Source of the DNA: Candidatus Anoxychlamydiales bacterium
GTDB lineage: Bacteria; Chlamydiota; Chlamydiia; Chlamydiales; SM23-39
DNA length: 42,806 bases
Assembly (NCBI GenBank): GCA_011064875.1
Contig: JAAKFV010000005.1
Coordinates: 1-42,806, forward strand
Reading direction: 5' to 3'
Shown here in pieces: positions 7,499 through 16,311 of this stretch. A program made the translations under genes and the position numbers. The notes beneath the pieces are model-generated. The model did not search any database. It was not told where the DNA came from and was given only the letters and a program-made list of their open reading frames with translations. Within the stretch, counting starts at the first letter, position 1, and the number at the start of each line of letters is the position of its first letter.

Positions 7499-8914
7499 TT
7501 AAGATTCTTTATCTTTAAAAACAGTTTTTTTGATCTCTCTAATAGAAGGGCTTTTATAATAAGTTTTAGGAGGTTCTTTTTGCATTTCCTTTCTTTGTTT
7601 TGCAATCATTCGAATATTATCTTGAGAATGGGGAAAAGTTAGAAAGGCTTCAGGTAATATAGGGGAATCTTTAGAAGGAAGTATTTCAGATGAGGCTTTG
7701 CGAAAAATGTCTTCTAATCTATCTATAGTTAAGTTTGGAAATATTTTTTGTTGTCTTTGCAAAGCATTTTTATCAATAAAAGCTTTTAAAAGATTTTTTA
7801 AACCTTCAGTTATCTCTATTTCTTGGTTGCATATATGAATTGTATTATCTTTAATTTCTGCAGTTGTTAACTCTAACATATTTTTTACTGTAATTGAAAT
7901 ATCAGGATCTTGTGCAGCTTGTATTGCAATATATAGGTATAAAATAATTTCTCCGTAACATTTATTTAAAAGTGGATTTTTGAGAAACTTTTTTGACAAA
8001 TATTGAATAAAACTTGAATAAGTTTGTCGATCTATCGCTCTGCTAGATTTCCATCGTTCTTTTGTTTTTTTTATTTTTTTTGTTGGGAACCTGCTTTCAA
8101 TAAAAGCATCTATTTTTTTTTGAGACCAATTTAAGTCTTTGAAGATTAGATTTTCTAGAGTTTTTTTCCAGTATCGCTTAAATTCATCATGATGTCTTTC
8201 TGTTCTTTTTTTTAATGAATAAAATGTTTTCTCATAAGCTTCTGCGATTAAAGTTTGTTTATTAGGAGCAAATTTTGTATTAGATAATGTTTTCATTGAT
8301 TTATCTAATTTCCATTTCCCACAAAATCTCATAATTGCTTTTTTAAAATCTTGATAAGAGGTTTTTGAGAGATTTCTTTTTAGAATAACTCGTTCTCTTT
8401 GGTAATTAATAATTTCTAAATGTATATTTGTAAGAGAGTCTGCTCTATCGTCTTTTTCAAACCAATCAAGCCATTCTGACATTTCATGTTCTGAGGCACA
8501 ATAAAGAAGAGCTGTATTGTATGCTTTTTTTAAATTGTCTAAAGATTTAGAAGTATTTTCGATTTCAAGTTTCCATGGAATAGCTACTACATTAATTCTA
8601 ATCTTAGATTTTTTATATGTTGGAAGAAAAATTGCCATTCCTATAATTATTTTTGAGAAACAAATTTTACGTAACTCTTGATTAGGAGAAAAATGAATTA
8701 GACCATGTTTTGTAACATTGACCATTGTTTCTAATGCATTTTCTGTCATATGAGGATTGCTTATGCAATGAGGGCATATTGTACATAGATAAAGTGGACT
8801 AAAACAAAATTGAATGGAATCTGGATTTTTTGTGACTTTATCGTAAAACTTTTTAAGTCTGATAAAGACGTTTTGTAATTCTTTTGCTAATTTTTGATGT
8901 TTTGTTAAAGCCAT
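7499..8914 (-). CDS. Recombinase-like protein lacking catalytic residues, function unknown
   Basis: A 471-residue soluble protein downstream of the integrase gene, 12 bases apart, with AAGGA before its ATG, so probably co-transcribed. A cysteine cluster, CTICPHC, lies near residues 44-50 and may bind zinc. The middle is rich in Lys and Arg. The C-terminal part (about 305-440) follows the hydrophobic pattern of a tyrosine recombinase catalytic domain, a helix like LYLYIAIQAA then a beta-hairpin around ICNQEIEIT, but the arginine of the usual GxRxxE motif and the HxLRH and GH...Y motifs are absent. I therefore call it a possible catalytically dead relative or accessory factor of the integrase. 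This rests on pattern reading only. Confidence 0.6.
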   Translation of the reverse strand: MALTKHQKLAKELQNVFIRLKKFYDKVTKNPDSIQFCFSPLYLCTICPHCISNPHMTENALETMVNVTKHGLIHFSPNQELRKICFSKIIIGMAIFLPTYKKSKIRINVVAIPWKLEIENTSKSLDNLKKAYNTALLYCASEHEMSEWLDWFEKDDRADSLTNIHLEIINYQRERVILKRNLSKTSYQDFKKAIMRFCGKWKLDKSMKTLSNTKFAPNKQTLIAEAYEKTFYSLKKRTERHHDEFKRYWKKTLENLIFKDLNWSQKKIDAFIESRFPTKKIKKTKERWKSSRAIDRQTYSSFIQYLSKKFLKNPLLNKCYGEIILYLYIAIQAAQDPDISITVKNMLELTTAEIKDNTIHICNQEIEITEGLKNLLKAFIDKNALQRQQKIFPNLTIDRLEDIFRKASSEILPSKDSPILPEAFLTFPHSQDNIRMIAKQRKEMQKEPPKTYYKSPSIREIKKTVFKDKES

Positions 8915-8926
8915 TATTATTCCTTA

Positions 8927-9991
8927 TTAATTTGATAAAAGTGTTTTTTCTACAAACTCAGATAACTGTTTTGTATGAGTAACATCCATGTGTGTATAAC
9001 GAGATAACATTGACAATGAACGATGCCCCATAGCGGTTGCCAGTGCAAGATTTGAAGCTCCGCCTTTAGCTGCAAAGGTTGCAAATGTATGCCGTAAATC
9101 ATGAAATCGAAAGTTTTCTATCTTTGCTTTTTTGAGGGCTGTCTCCCATGGTTTCCTTATAGAAATTTCACCAAATCTTTTCTTGCTTGGAAATACAAAA
9201 GGATTATGAGGATTTCTATTTTGATATATTTTTTTAACTTCTTTAAAGGAGCTACCAACAAGAGGTATAGATCTTGGATAGCCATTTTTTGTTTCTTTGA
9301 GGGAAATGATCTTTTGTTCAAAATTGATATTTCCCCAAGTGAGTTTAAGTATTTCGCCTTGTCTCATTCCAGTGCATATTGCTAAAGTAACAATAGGCAG
9401 AAGAAAAGGGCTTTTACTTTGAGAGCAAGCTTTAAGAAGTCTTTCGCACTCTTTTTTAGAGAGAATTCTATCTCTTCCTTTAGCTTCTTTTAATTTTGAA
9501 ACTCGAAGCATAGGGTTTATTGAAATCCAGCCACACTCTTTAACGCCATAACTAAGAATGATAGAGAGTGAAGCAAGGTAGCGGTTTGTTGTTGCAGGAG
9601 ATCTTTGTGTCCCTTTTGAAGTAATGCCTTCCATTAGCTCTTTTCGATGCTTTGCAATTAGATCAGGAGTTATATGATTGAGAGAGAATTTTCCAATTTT
9701 GTTTTTCCACCAATGAAGATGACGAAGAGTGTCTTTTGAGCTTTTAGATTTGAAAGCAAGATCCAATTCAATATATTTATCAATTAATTCTGATAGGGTC
9801 TGTTTTTTTTTAATTTGATCAGGAAAATAGATTCCTTGTCTTCTTCTAGCTTCTTCTTCAATTGCCCAGTCTTTTGCTTCTTGATACACAGGAAATGTCT
9901 TATAAGTTGGTGGGAGGCCATCTTTAGGACGAATCATAACTCGATAACTAAAAGTTTTATTTTTGTTTTTACGTTTTTGAATAGTAGCCAT
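8927..9991 (-). CDS. Tyrosine-type site-specific integrase
   Basis: A 354-residue phage-type integrase. The N-terminal arm-binding region (about 1-60) begins MATIQKRKNKNKTFSYR, followed by a core-binding SAM-like domain (about 65-165) and the catalytic domain. The catalytic residues are all visible: R210 in CTGMRQGEIL, K235 in LKETKNG, H297 and R300 in FHDLRHTFAT, H323 in MGHRS, and the nucleophile Y332 in SRYTHM. AAGGAG lies 10 bases before the ATG. The gene lies 177 bases from the 3' end of tRNA-Met, on the same strand, which marks that tRNA as the attachment target. It should integrate the island, and excise it with an accessory protein. Confidence 0.95.
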   Translation of the reverse strand: MATIQKRKNKNKTFSYRVMIRPKDGLPPTYKTFPVYQEAKDWAIEEEARRRQGIYFPDQIKKKQTLSELIDKYIELDLAFKSKSSKDTLRHLHWWKNKIGKFSLNHITPDLIAKHRKELMEGITSKGTQRSPATTNRYLASLSIILSYGVKECGWISINPMLRVSKLKEAKGRDRILSKKECERLLKACSQSKSPFLLPIVTLAICTGMRQGEILKLTWGNINFEQKIISLKETKNGYPRSIPLVGSSFKEVKKIYQNRNPHNPFVFPSKKRFGEISIRKPWETALKKAKIENFRFHDLRHTFATFAAKGGASNLALATAMGHRSLSMLSRYTHMDVTHTKQLSEFVEKTLLSN

Positions 9992-10167
9992 CTGCTCAGT
10001 CTCCTTTTTTGTTGAGATGAACAGTGAATGTGCTGAGATGTATTGTGACGTATAGAGTCTTGGTGTGCCATATGAGTGCCACAGCCTTTTTTGTAGCAGG
10101 TTTTTCTAATGATCTGGTGTCATCATACTTAACCTTTGTCACTCTACCACAATACTTTAAAAATGAT

Positions 10168-10188
10168 GGGGCAACCAGGACTTGAACC
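10168..10188. other. Probable attachment site core in the tRNA 3' end
   Basis: The 3' part of the tRNA gene, ending in GCCCC on the minus strand, is the expected crossover region for the adjacent integrase. The exact core cannot be fixed because the duplicated copy is not in the window. The 150 bases between it and the integrase contain no gene and presumably the integrase arm sites. Confidence 0.5.
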
Positions 10189-10240
10189 TGGGACCAACGG
10201 GTTATGAGTCCGTTGCTCTAACCGACTGAGCTACTGCCCC
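10168..10240 (-). tRNA. tRNA with CAT anticodon, probably elongator tRNA-Met
   Basis: The 73 bases fold into a cloverleaf on the minus strand. The acceptor stem is GGGGCAG with TTGCCCC (one G-T pair), the D arm GCTCAGTCGGTTAGAGC, the anticodon loop CTCATAA and the T arm CCAGG-TTCAAGT-CCTGG. The loop is the same as in known elongator tRNA-Met. A CAT anticodon is also used by tRNA-Ile2 after lysidine modification, which I cannot exclude. CCA is not encoded. The gene is intact although an island is integrated at its 3' end. Confidence 0.93.
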
Positions 10241-10254
10241 TAGAAAAGTAATGA

Positions 10255-10260
10255 ATTATA
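10255..10260 (-). promoter_or_regulatory. Probable -10 element of the tRNA gene
   Basis: TATAAT on the minus strand lies 15 bases before the first tRNA base, in the right place for a -10 box. A second TATAAT is found 10 bases further upstream. A -35-like TTGAAT lies 20 bases from the proximal box, which is too far for a good promoter, so the site is tentative. Confidence 0.4.
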
Positions 10261-10292
10261 ATAAATTATAAGATTCTATTATTCAATATTTT

Positions 10293-10643
10293 TTAATAAA
10301 TATCATTCTCAGAGATGAGAGTCTCAACTATTGCTATAGCATCTAATAGATCCTGAGCATTAGCTTTTGATGGATTTTTTTGAATTGTTAAAATATATCT
10401 ATCAAATTCTGTCCAAAGCTTATCTAAGGCTTTTTTTGTCTCGGGTTTGTGATAAATAGCTTTTTTATGAGCGTCTTTGTATAGCATCTCTTTAGATGCA
10501 TTTATTATCATAGACATTTTTTCTTCAAGAGCATCTGTGTCAACAGCTCCTTTTACTTCTTTTTTGAAATCAAGTATCAAATTTTTAAAATACTTGTGAG
10601 GATCTTGATCTGGATTTGATGAAAAACTAGATGGAAGTGTCAT
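10293..10643 (-). CDS. Small helical protein, function unknown
   Basis: A 116-residue soluble protein with a polar, serine- and proline-containing N-terminus (MTLPSSFSSNPDQDP) and otherwise helical composition. AAAGGAG lies seven bases before the ATG, a better ribosome-binding site than most genes here have. There is no signal peptide or membrane segment. It lies just outside the island, on the chromosome side of tRNA-Met. I do not recognise the family. Length and composition would suit a secreted effector or a chaperone-like protein, but nothing in the sequence proves this. Confidence 0.75.
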   Translation of the reverse strand: MTLPSSFSSNPDQDPHKYFKNLILDFKKEVKGAVDTDALEEKMSMIINASKEMLYKDAHKKAIYHKPETKKALDKLWTEFDRYILTIQKNPSKANAQDLLDAIAIVETLISENDIY

Positions 10644-10802
10644 TTTTTTCTCCTTTAAACTTTTTTTTATATTATCAAAAAAAAGATATTTCTAAAGAAA
10701 AAAGTATTAAATGAGCCATTTAGTTTTAATTTAAAATTTTTGATATATATTAAAAAAGAAGAAATTGAGCTATTATGATTATAAATTTTATTAAAAAAAA
10801 AT

Positions 10803-12038
10803 ATGCTAGAAATATCAAAAAATAATTATTTAAAAAAAACAAGAAGAGCTTTAATTTCTACAGCGATTTTAAATGCACCACTTTTTAGTTTATATAGCTT
10901 AACGACATTTATCTTAAGAAAAGATTTAAAAGCTAGCGCTTTTCATTTAGCTGTTATAGTTATGCTTCGCCCTACTCTTAGCTTTGTATCTTATTTTTGG
11001 AGCTCATATGTTTTTAATCGTGAAGATAAATTAAAAATAAATTTTTTGTGGGCTTCTTTTTTATCGTTTTTTTTATTTTTTTTATTTCCTTTTGTAAATA
11101 GCGTTTGGTTAGTTATTTTATCTTCTGCTGTTTTTATGCTTTTTTATAGAGCTAAAACTCCAGCTTGGATGGAAATTGTAAAATTAAATATTGAAGAGAA
11201 AAAAAGAGATAATATCTTTTCATATACAACATCTATTGCTTATTTTATTGGACCGATTCTTGCTTTTATTTTAGGACCTCTTTTAGAAAAAAACACTCTA
11301 ATGTATAAAAATTTGTTTTTTATAGCTGCTCTATTTGCTCTTGTAAATATTTGGATTATCTCTAAGCTGCCTGTTAACTTAATAAATAAAAATATTCAAG
11401 GTGTAAAAAAAGAAAAACTAAGCATTTTAAAGCCTATAAAAGAGGGAATAAATTTATTAAGATCTAGAAGAGATTTTGCTCTTTTTCAACTAGGCTATAT
11501 GATTGCCGGTTTTGGACTCATGTTAATTCAGCCTATAATTGCTATTTTTGCAGCTGATAAATTAATGATCTCTCACAAAGAATATGCATTTGCTATATTA
11601 ATCTTTAAAGATTTAGCGTTTGTAATATCCTCTCCTTTATGGGGTAAATATTTTGCTAAAATCTCTATTATGAAACTCTCATCTTACATGTTTTTTTCTT
11701 TTGCTCTTTTTATGATAGTTTTGCCTTTTGCTAGTTTTAATATGTTGTGGTTTTATGTAGCTTTTATTTTATATGGAATTGCATCTTCTGGTTCTCATCT
11801 TTTATGGAATCTCTCAGGTCCTATTTTTGCTAAAAATGAAAACAGCTCAAAATACACATCCGTAAACGTTTTTATGATAGCTATTCGAGGGTGCATTGCA
11901 CCAGCTTTAGGAATCTTTTTATCTCTCTTTATTTCTCCTGCATATATCTTTTTTATAGGAGCTATGTTTTGTTTATTTAGCTTCTATTTAATCTTTAAAA
12001 ACCAAAATGTTTTTGCTTTTGTGAATAAAAACAATTGA
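10803..12038 (+). CDS. Major facilitator superfamily transporter
   Basis: A 411-residue integral membrane protein with about 12 hydrophobic segments in two halves of six. The central loop (about residues 192-222) is hydrophilic and Lys-rich. The pattern is that of MFS permeases in the inner membrane. No substrate-specific motif is recognised; it could import nutrients from the host cell or export drugs. There is no clear Shine-Dalgarno sequence before the ATG, only an A run. The next gene begins 57 bases downstream on the same strand. Confidence 0.8.
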   Translation: MLEISKNNYLKKTRRALISTAILNAPLFSLYSLTTFILRKDLKASAFHLAVIVMLRPTLSFVSYFWSSYVFNREDKLKINFLWASFLSFFLFFLFPFVNSVWLVILSSAVFMLFYRAKTPAWMEIVKLNIEEKKRDNIFSYTTSIAYFIGPILAFILGPLLEKNTLMYKNLFFIAALFALVNIWIISKLPVNLINKNIQGVKKEKLSILKPIKEGINLLRSRRDFALFQLGYMIAGFGLMLIQPIIAIFAADKLMISHKEYAFAILIFKDLAFVISSPLWGKYFAKISIMKLSSYMFFSFALFMIVLPFASFNMLWFYVAFILYGIASSGSHLLWNLSGPIFAKNENSSKYTSVNVFMIAIRGCIAPALGIFLSLFISPAYIFFIGAMFCLFSFYLIFKNQNVFAFVNKNN

Positions 12039-12095
12039 TTTTAAAACCTTAAGTTTATATACAAATATGTATATGGATAGAGATAGGTTAAACAC

Positions 12096-13271
12096 ATGCA
12101 ATTAAAAATAAAAATATTTATTTCTCTTTTTTTTATATCGGCAAATTTTTTATTTGCAGAAACTCAAGATGACGTTGCGGTAAATAGATCGGATAATATC
12201 CCTAAAGAAAATTTAGATGGAGCTGATGATCAATATTTTGAAGGTTATCTGCAAGCTTTAGTCGATATGCATTTTTATGAATATAAAGTCGTAGTTATCG
12301 TAAAAGATAGAAATGTTTGGCTTTCTAATATGCCGAAAAATGCGCTCACTTATAAAAGTATCGTCTCTTTTTTAAGTGATGTTCCAGGAGTTAAAAGAGT
12401 CGTTGTAATAAATGGAGTTCCTCCAGAAGAGTTGGAAGCGAGAGAGAAATATGTAACTAGACCAAAGGTTAACGGTATTTGGTTTCCTCAAACAACAACT
12501 CTATTTCAACCAATGCTTGCAAACCCTCGCCAAGTTACCTACTCAATTGGTTATAGAGGTAATGATAAAGTAGCCGGAAGAGAAGCTGTTGCAGTATCGC
12601 TCGGGGACGACTTTCCTATCTTTAGATGGCTCGATATTTTTAGATGGCATGCAGATGTTCAAATAGGAATAGAATCTGGTATTTGGACAGTTTTTAATAT
12701 GGATCCAAGCCCAAATATAGGTGGAGGAACAGCTCTATTTAATACAGATTTTTACGGTGGAATACCACTTGTTTATTCTGTAAATAAATGGGTGTGGAGA
12801 CTTCGGTTATATCATATCTCTTCTCACTTAGGAGATGAGTTTTTAGTAAACCATCCAGGCTTTGATAGAAAGAATCCAAGTTTTGAAGTTGTAGATCTGT
12901 TTTTTCAATATCAAGCATATGAGCAACTAAGATTTTATGCAGGAGCAGGGCTCATTTTACATAGCGATGGAACTTTTCCAATGAGACATGGATATTTTGA
13001 ATACGGTTTTGAAGCGAGATTCTGGGGTTCTAAAATATATTATCATAATCTTTTTGGGACCTTTTTTGTAGCTACCTATTTTAGAAATTGGCAGCTCAAT
13101 AATTTTAATTTAGATGGCACTTATTTACTCGGTTATGAATGGTCAAAACTTCAAGGTGTCGGTAGAAAGATTAGAATTTTTAGTGAATATCACCATGGAT
13201 TTTCTCCAGAGGGCCAATTCATGAACAAAAGAACAAGTTATTGGAGTATTAAAGTCGCTTACGGATTTTAA
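12096..13271 (+). CDS. DUF1207-family exported outer-membrane protein
   Basis: A 391-residue protein with a signal peptide (about residues 1-21, cleavage after FLFA). Residues about 35-110 resemble a small BON-like domain containing YFEGYLQALVDMHFYEYKV. The remainder matches my knowledge of the DUF1207 family: FPQTTTLFQPMLANPR, then alternating aromatic strands such as WHADVQIGIESGIW, and a terminal phenylalanine (VAYGF) typical of outer-membrane beta-barrels. The family is common in Chlamydiota; its role is unknown. AGGTT stands before the ATG. A short inverted repeat, ATATACA/TGTATAT, lies 22 bases upstream and could belong to its own promoter. Confidence 0.85.
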   Translation: MQLKIKIFISLFFISANFLFAETQDDVAVNRSDNIPKENLDGADDQYFEGYLQALVDMHFYEYKVVVIVKDRNVWLSNMPKNALTYKSIVSFLSDVPGVKRVVVINGVPPEELEAREKYVTRPKVNGIWFPQTTTLFQPMLANPRQVTYSIGYRGNDKVAGREAVAVSLGDDFPIFRWLDIFRWHADVQIGIESGIWTVFNMDPSPNIGGGTALFNTDFYGGIPLVYSVNKWVWRLRLYHISSHLGDEFLVNHPGFDRKNPSFEVVDLFFQYQAYEQLRFYAGAGLILHSDGTFPMRHGYFEYGFEARFWGSKIYYHNLFGTFFVATYFRNWQLNNFNLDGTYLLGYEWSKLQGVGRKIRIFSEYHHGFSPEGQFMNKRTSYWSIKVAYGF

Positions 13272-13364
13272 TAATCTTAATCGATTTTATTGCTTAAATA
13301 ACTTAAAATTTCTAAAACTATATAAGTCTTACTTATTAATCTTTTGAGTTAAATTATTGTGAAC

Positions 13365-13384
13365 TCAGGCATTCCAATGCCTGA
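13365..13384. terminator. Hairpin between convergent genes
   Basis: TCAGGCAT and ATGCCTGA form a perfect 8-base stem with the loop TCCA. It lies between the stop codons of two convergent genes. The following T run is poor (ATTTATAT) on either strand, so it is a weak bidirectional terminator candidate. Confidence 0.5.
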
Positions 13385-13418
13385 ATTTATATGAATTTGG
13401 GCACAATAAAGACCTAAA

Positions 13419-13997
13419 CTAAGATTTGCATTTATCTAAAATTTGGCTAAGTTCAGGCTCTTCGATTTCAAAATCTTCAACTAAAACTCTTTTTATTTTT
13501 TCTAGGTCTTTTAACTCTTTTTCAGGAGTAAAATAATTTTTATCTTCAGAAAAAGATATACATTCGCCAATCTTAATAATGTAATCATTTATCCAAAACT
13601 TGAGAAAATTATGAGAAGTTATACTTCCTAAAAGGAATACTTTTCCTGCAGAAATATCAGTGAAATTTCTATTAGAAATATCGCTTCTAAAAATAATCTT
13701 GTTTCCTATTAAAAAAAGCTCATTATTACAGAAAACTCTTGAATTAAGATGTAAATTATCTTGTGAGCTTAGCAATAAGTGGTCATTTGAATGAATTGTA
13801 CCATTTACCAAAATGGATTTAGCACAAATATTTATCTTTGCACAATCTATATCACCATTTATAATTACGATATTCGCATCAATATAAATTTCCTTTCTAC
13901 ACTTTAAATTTCCATTTATCGTTAAAACAGCGTTTGCATCTGTTAAAAAATAATTACAAAGATTTAAATTATTATTAATAGTTACTTTGTATTTCAT
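13419..13997 (-). CDS. Beta-helix-like repeat protein, possibly bactofilin-like
   Basis: A 192-residue protein whose first 150 residues alternate short hydrophobic strands with Asn/Gly turns: LTINGNLKC, VIINGDIDC, ILVNGTIHS, LLLSSQDNL, FLIGNKIIF, VFLLGSITS. This is the pattern of a right-handed beta-solenoid as in bactofilins and other polymer-forming proteins. The last 40 residues are charged and helical. There is no signal peptide. Chlamydiae do have a bactofilin, but I cannot say that this is it; the repeats are irregular. There is no Shine-Dalgarno sequence. The gene converges with the DUF1207 gene. Confidence 0.65.
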   Translation of the reverse strand: MKYKVTINNNLNLCNYFLTDANAVLTINGNLKCRKEIYIDANIVIINGDIDCAKINICAKSILVNGTIHSNDHLLLSSQDNLHLNSRVFCNNELFLIGNKIIFRSDISNRNFTDISAGKVFLLGSITSHNFLKFWINDYIIKIGECISFSEDKNYFTPEKELKDLEKIKRVLVEDFEIEEPELSQILDKCKS

Positions 13998-14070
13998 GAT
14001 ATTTAAAAAATAAAGTTAATTCAATCATTAATAAAAACAATAACATGAAAATTTAATAAAAATAAAGAAA

Positions 14071-16185
14071 TTAATAATTAGAGCAAAAACCTTCTTTATA
14101 GACAGGACCTTTTTTACCGATAGATAGCTTATTTTCAAAAAAATCTTTATATATTTTTAGGCCTTGCTCTGCTGTTTGAATTGCATAAAAACAATTAGAG
14201 ACCCATTCTGAACCTTTTATAGTTCCAGATTTTAGATTTATCTGAAACCTCGATGTGATTTTCTCTCTCCAGAAATCATTACTTCCAAAAAGAAGTATAG
14301 GATTTGCAGGTGAAGAGCCTGTTTTTCTATTTACCTCTTCTAATAAAAGTTCAAAATCAGCTCCAATTCCTCCCATTAAAAACATAGGAAAATCTAAATA
14401 AAATTCAGCTTGCCTTTCAACTAGTCTATCTAATCTATATGTCATTTTAGCATCTATATATGGATTTATCTTTTGCTCATTTACAACTGAAAATCCATTT
14501 GTTCTAAAATCTACTAAATTTGCGCAAGATAAGATTTTTAGCTCTCTTGCAATTTTATTACCAAGCTCCATAGCGCCTGGCCCTCCTCCTGTAACTAAAG
14601 CAAGTGGTGTGTTTTTGCAAAGAAGAGGATGATCTACTTTTTCTCTTAATTTTAAAATTCCATTGAGTAGTTTTTTTAGTTCTTCATCAAATTTTCCAGC
14701 TATTAGATTAGATCCGTAAACTCCAAAAAATGTAGCTTTTCTAAATTCATTTATTAAACTTATCGGAACAAACATTCCTGCATCTTTTTGAGGTCTTAGA
14801 ACATATTGCAAAACTCTTTTACTTGCATTATCTATCCAAAAAACTGGAATAGCAAATTTAGCAAGATCTAGTAAAAATGCTCTATCTTCATGTGAGAAAA
14901 ATTCATCGTTAGATCTGGATGGATATTGAAAATATACTCCTTTAACATTTCTTTGAATTGTATCAGAGAGTAGCATTTTTTTAAGTAGTGGAGAGGGGAA
15001 ATGTCTTGTTAATAAAATACCTTGAGAAGTAATTAGACCATCTTCAATAGCTTTTAAAAAAGGATAAGATGGCTGCTCTTTTATATATTTTTCAACTAAA
15101 TGAGCTTGAACCTCTGGTTCATCTAAGCCCGGAAAATCATGTTTTTTTGGATCTTTAATAATCCAAGAGGTTTCGTTTAACTTATCTAGCTCTGTTCCTT
15201 TTACAATATATACCGATGCTAATTGATTTTCAGGTTTTGGTGCTGTTTTTATAGCATTAAATAAAACTTTTGGATCTTCTAACTTTTCTTTGAGTTGATC
15301 TCTATCTTCAAAAAAGACGTATTCTCTATGTGGCTCTAACGTATAAAATTCTAGCGGAATGTGTTTTAGCTCGAGACTAGAAGAGCCATAAAATTCATAG
15401 ATATCTCCAGAAGCTAAAGTGTTCGGCTCTAAAATACATGCAGATGTATGATGAAAACCCTTTGGCAAAAAATTCTCTGATACCTTTGCAAAAACAGTTC
15501 TAATGTACAAGGGATCTGTTTTTACAAGTAGACATTCTTCTTTTTGAATATCTGTTTTTTCATTAGTTTCAAACTTTTGATAAAGTTTTAAAAGCTCTCT
15601 TGTCGGATAGTTTTTACAGGAAAGTATTTTAGATAGCGCTGGCAGAAAATTTTCAATTTCCTTGGTGTAAGTAAGTTTTCCTTTTTTTATCGGTAAAAAA
15701 GCTATAGTATATCCATCTTTTTTCTCTAAAATTAACTCTCCATCTTTTTTTTCTTTAAATGATAAAAGTGGTCTATTAAATCTATCTTTTCTTAAAAACA
15801 TTCGAGTTAAATATAAAGGGTCTCTAACTTTTCTTGAATCTTCTTGAACAAATAATTTCCCAACATAATCATTTTTTTTTAGTAAGCTTATCATTTTTTG
15901 GGCTAAGGGAGAGTGCGATATTATCTCTACTAATACTTCGGCTGTTTTTTTTGTTTTATTAAGATCTATCTCTTTTTTAATAGCATCAACACCAAGTTGC
16001 GCTAGTGTACTTTTTAAATTAAATAAAATATTTTCGCTTTTAGCTTCAAATCCTAAAAAAGCATCAGAGATATCCTTGATTTTAACAGTTATTAAAACTT
16101 TTTTTTCATCTACCTTTTTTACATCTACAATAAATCCATCTTCAGTTATTAAATCAAAATGTGTAGATAGAAGATAATTTTTCAT
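14071..16185 (-). CDS. Large protein with C-terminal LOG-like nucleotide-binding domain
   Basis: A 704-residue soluble protein. Residues about 482-640 form a Rossmann-like domain of the LOG/TIGR00730 type (nucleotide phosphoribohydrolase-like, formerly called lysine decarboxylase-like): FFGVYGSN (486-493), VTGGGPGAMELGN (531-543) and GGIGADFELLLEE (605-617). The last is a variant of the family's PGGxGTxxE, with Ala-Asp in place of Thr and no leading Pro, so activity is uncertain. The N-terminal 480 residues are without recognised domain. LOG enzymes are usually about 200 residues, so the architecture is unusual; I associate similar large proteins with Chlamydiae. GAGAG lies before the ATG. 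Confidence 0.65.
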   Translation of the reverse strand: MKNYLLSTHFDLITEDGFIVDVKKVDEKKVLITVKIKDISDAFLGFEAKSENILFNLKSTLAQLGVDAIKKEIDLNKTKKTAEVLVEIISHSPLAQKMISLLKKNDYVGKLFVQEDSRKVRDPLYLTRMFLRKDRFNRPLLSFKEKKDGELILEKKDGYTIAFLPIKKGKLTYTKEIENFLPALSKILSCKNYPTRELLKLYQKFETNEKTDIQKEECLLVKTDPLYIRTVFAKVSENFLPKGFHHTSACILEPNTLASGDIYEFYGSSSLELKHIPLEFYTLEPHREYVFFEDRDQLKEKLEDPKVLFNAIKTAPKPENQLASVYIVKGTELDKLNETSWIIKDPKKHDFPGLDEPEVQAHLVEKYIKEQPSYPFLKAIEDGLITSQGILLTRHFPSPLLKKMLLSDTIQRNVKGVYFQYPSRSNDEFFSHEDRAFLLDLAKFAIPVFWIDNASKRVLQYVLRPQKDAGMFVPISLINEFRKATFFGVYGSNLIAGKFDEELKKLLNGILKLREKVDHPLLCKNTPLALVTGGGPGAMELGNKIARELKILSCANLVDFRTNGFSVVNEQKINPYIDAKMTYRLDRLVERQAEFYLDFPMFLMGGIGADFELLLEEVNRKTGSSPANPILLFGSNDFWREKITSRFQINLKSGTIKGSEWVSNCFYAIQTAEQGLKIYKDFFENKLSIGKKGPVYKEGFCSNY

Positions 16186-16311
16186 AATTTGCTCTCTTTA
16201 ATACATTATTAAAAATTTAAATTTAATGAGCTAGAGAATTTCTTTGAAAAGCATAGATGATCTTTTTGAAATTAAATATTTCAGATTTTTACTTAAGAAT
16301 AAAATTCATGA

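Larger units (their letters stand above)
1..10167. mobile_element. Integrated genomic island, right end, at tRNA-Met
   Basis: A tyrosine integrase lies directly beside the 3' end of an intact tRNA gene, the usual layout of islands that integrate into tRNA genes. Everything to the left up to the window edge is accessory in character: integrase, recombinase-like protein, small HTH proteins, primase-ATPase, inverted repeat array, methyltransferase and helicase. To the right of the tRNA the genes look chlamydial. I see no second copy of the tRNA 3' end inside the window, so the left junction lies outside it. The primase suggests the element can, or once could, replicate by itself. No conjugation genes or phage structural genes are visible here, so whether it is an ICE, a satellite or an integrated plasmid is undecided. 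Confidence 0.8.

Noticed and set aside
12057-12074. Inverted repeat ATATACA/TGTATAT as operator
   Set aside because: Composed of A and T almost entirely, short, and no regulator is nearby; mentioned only with the DUF1207 gene.
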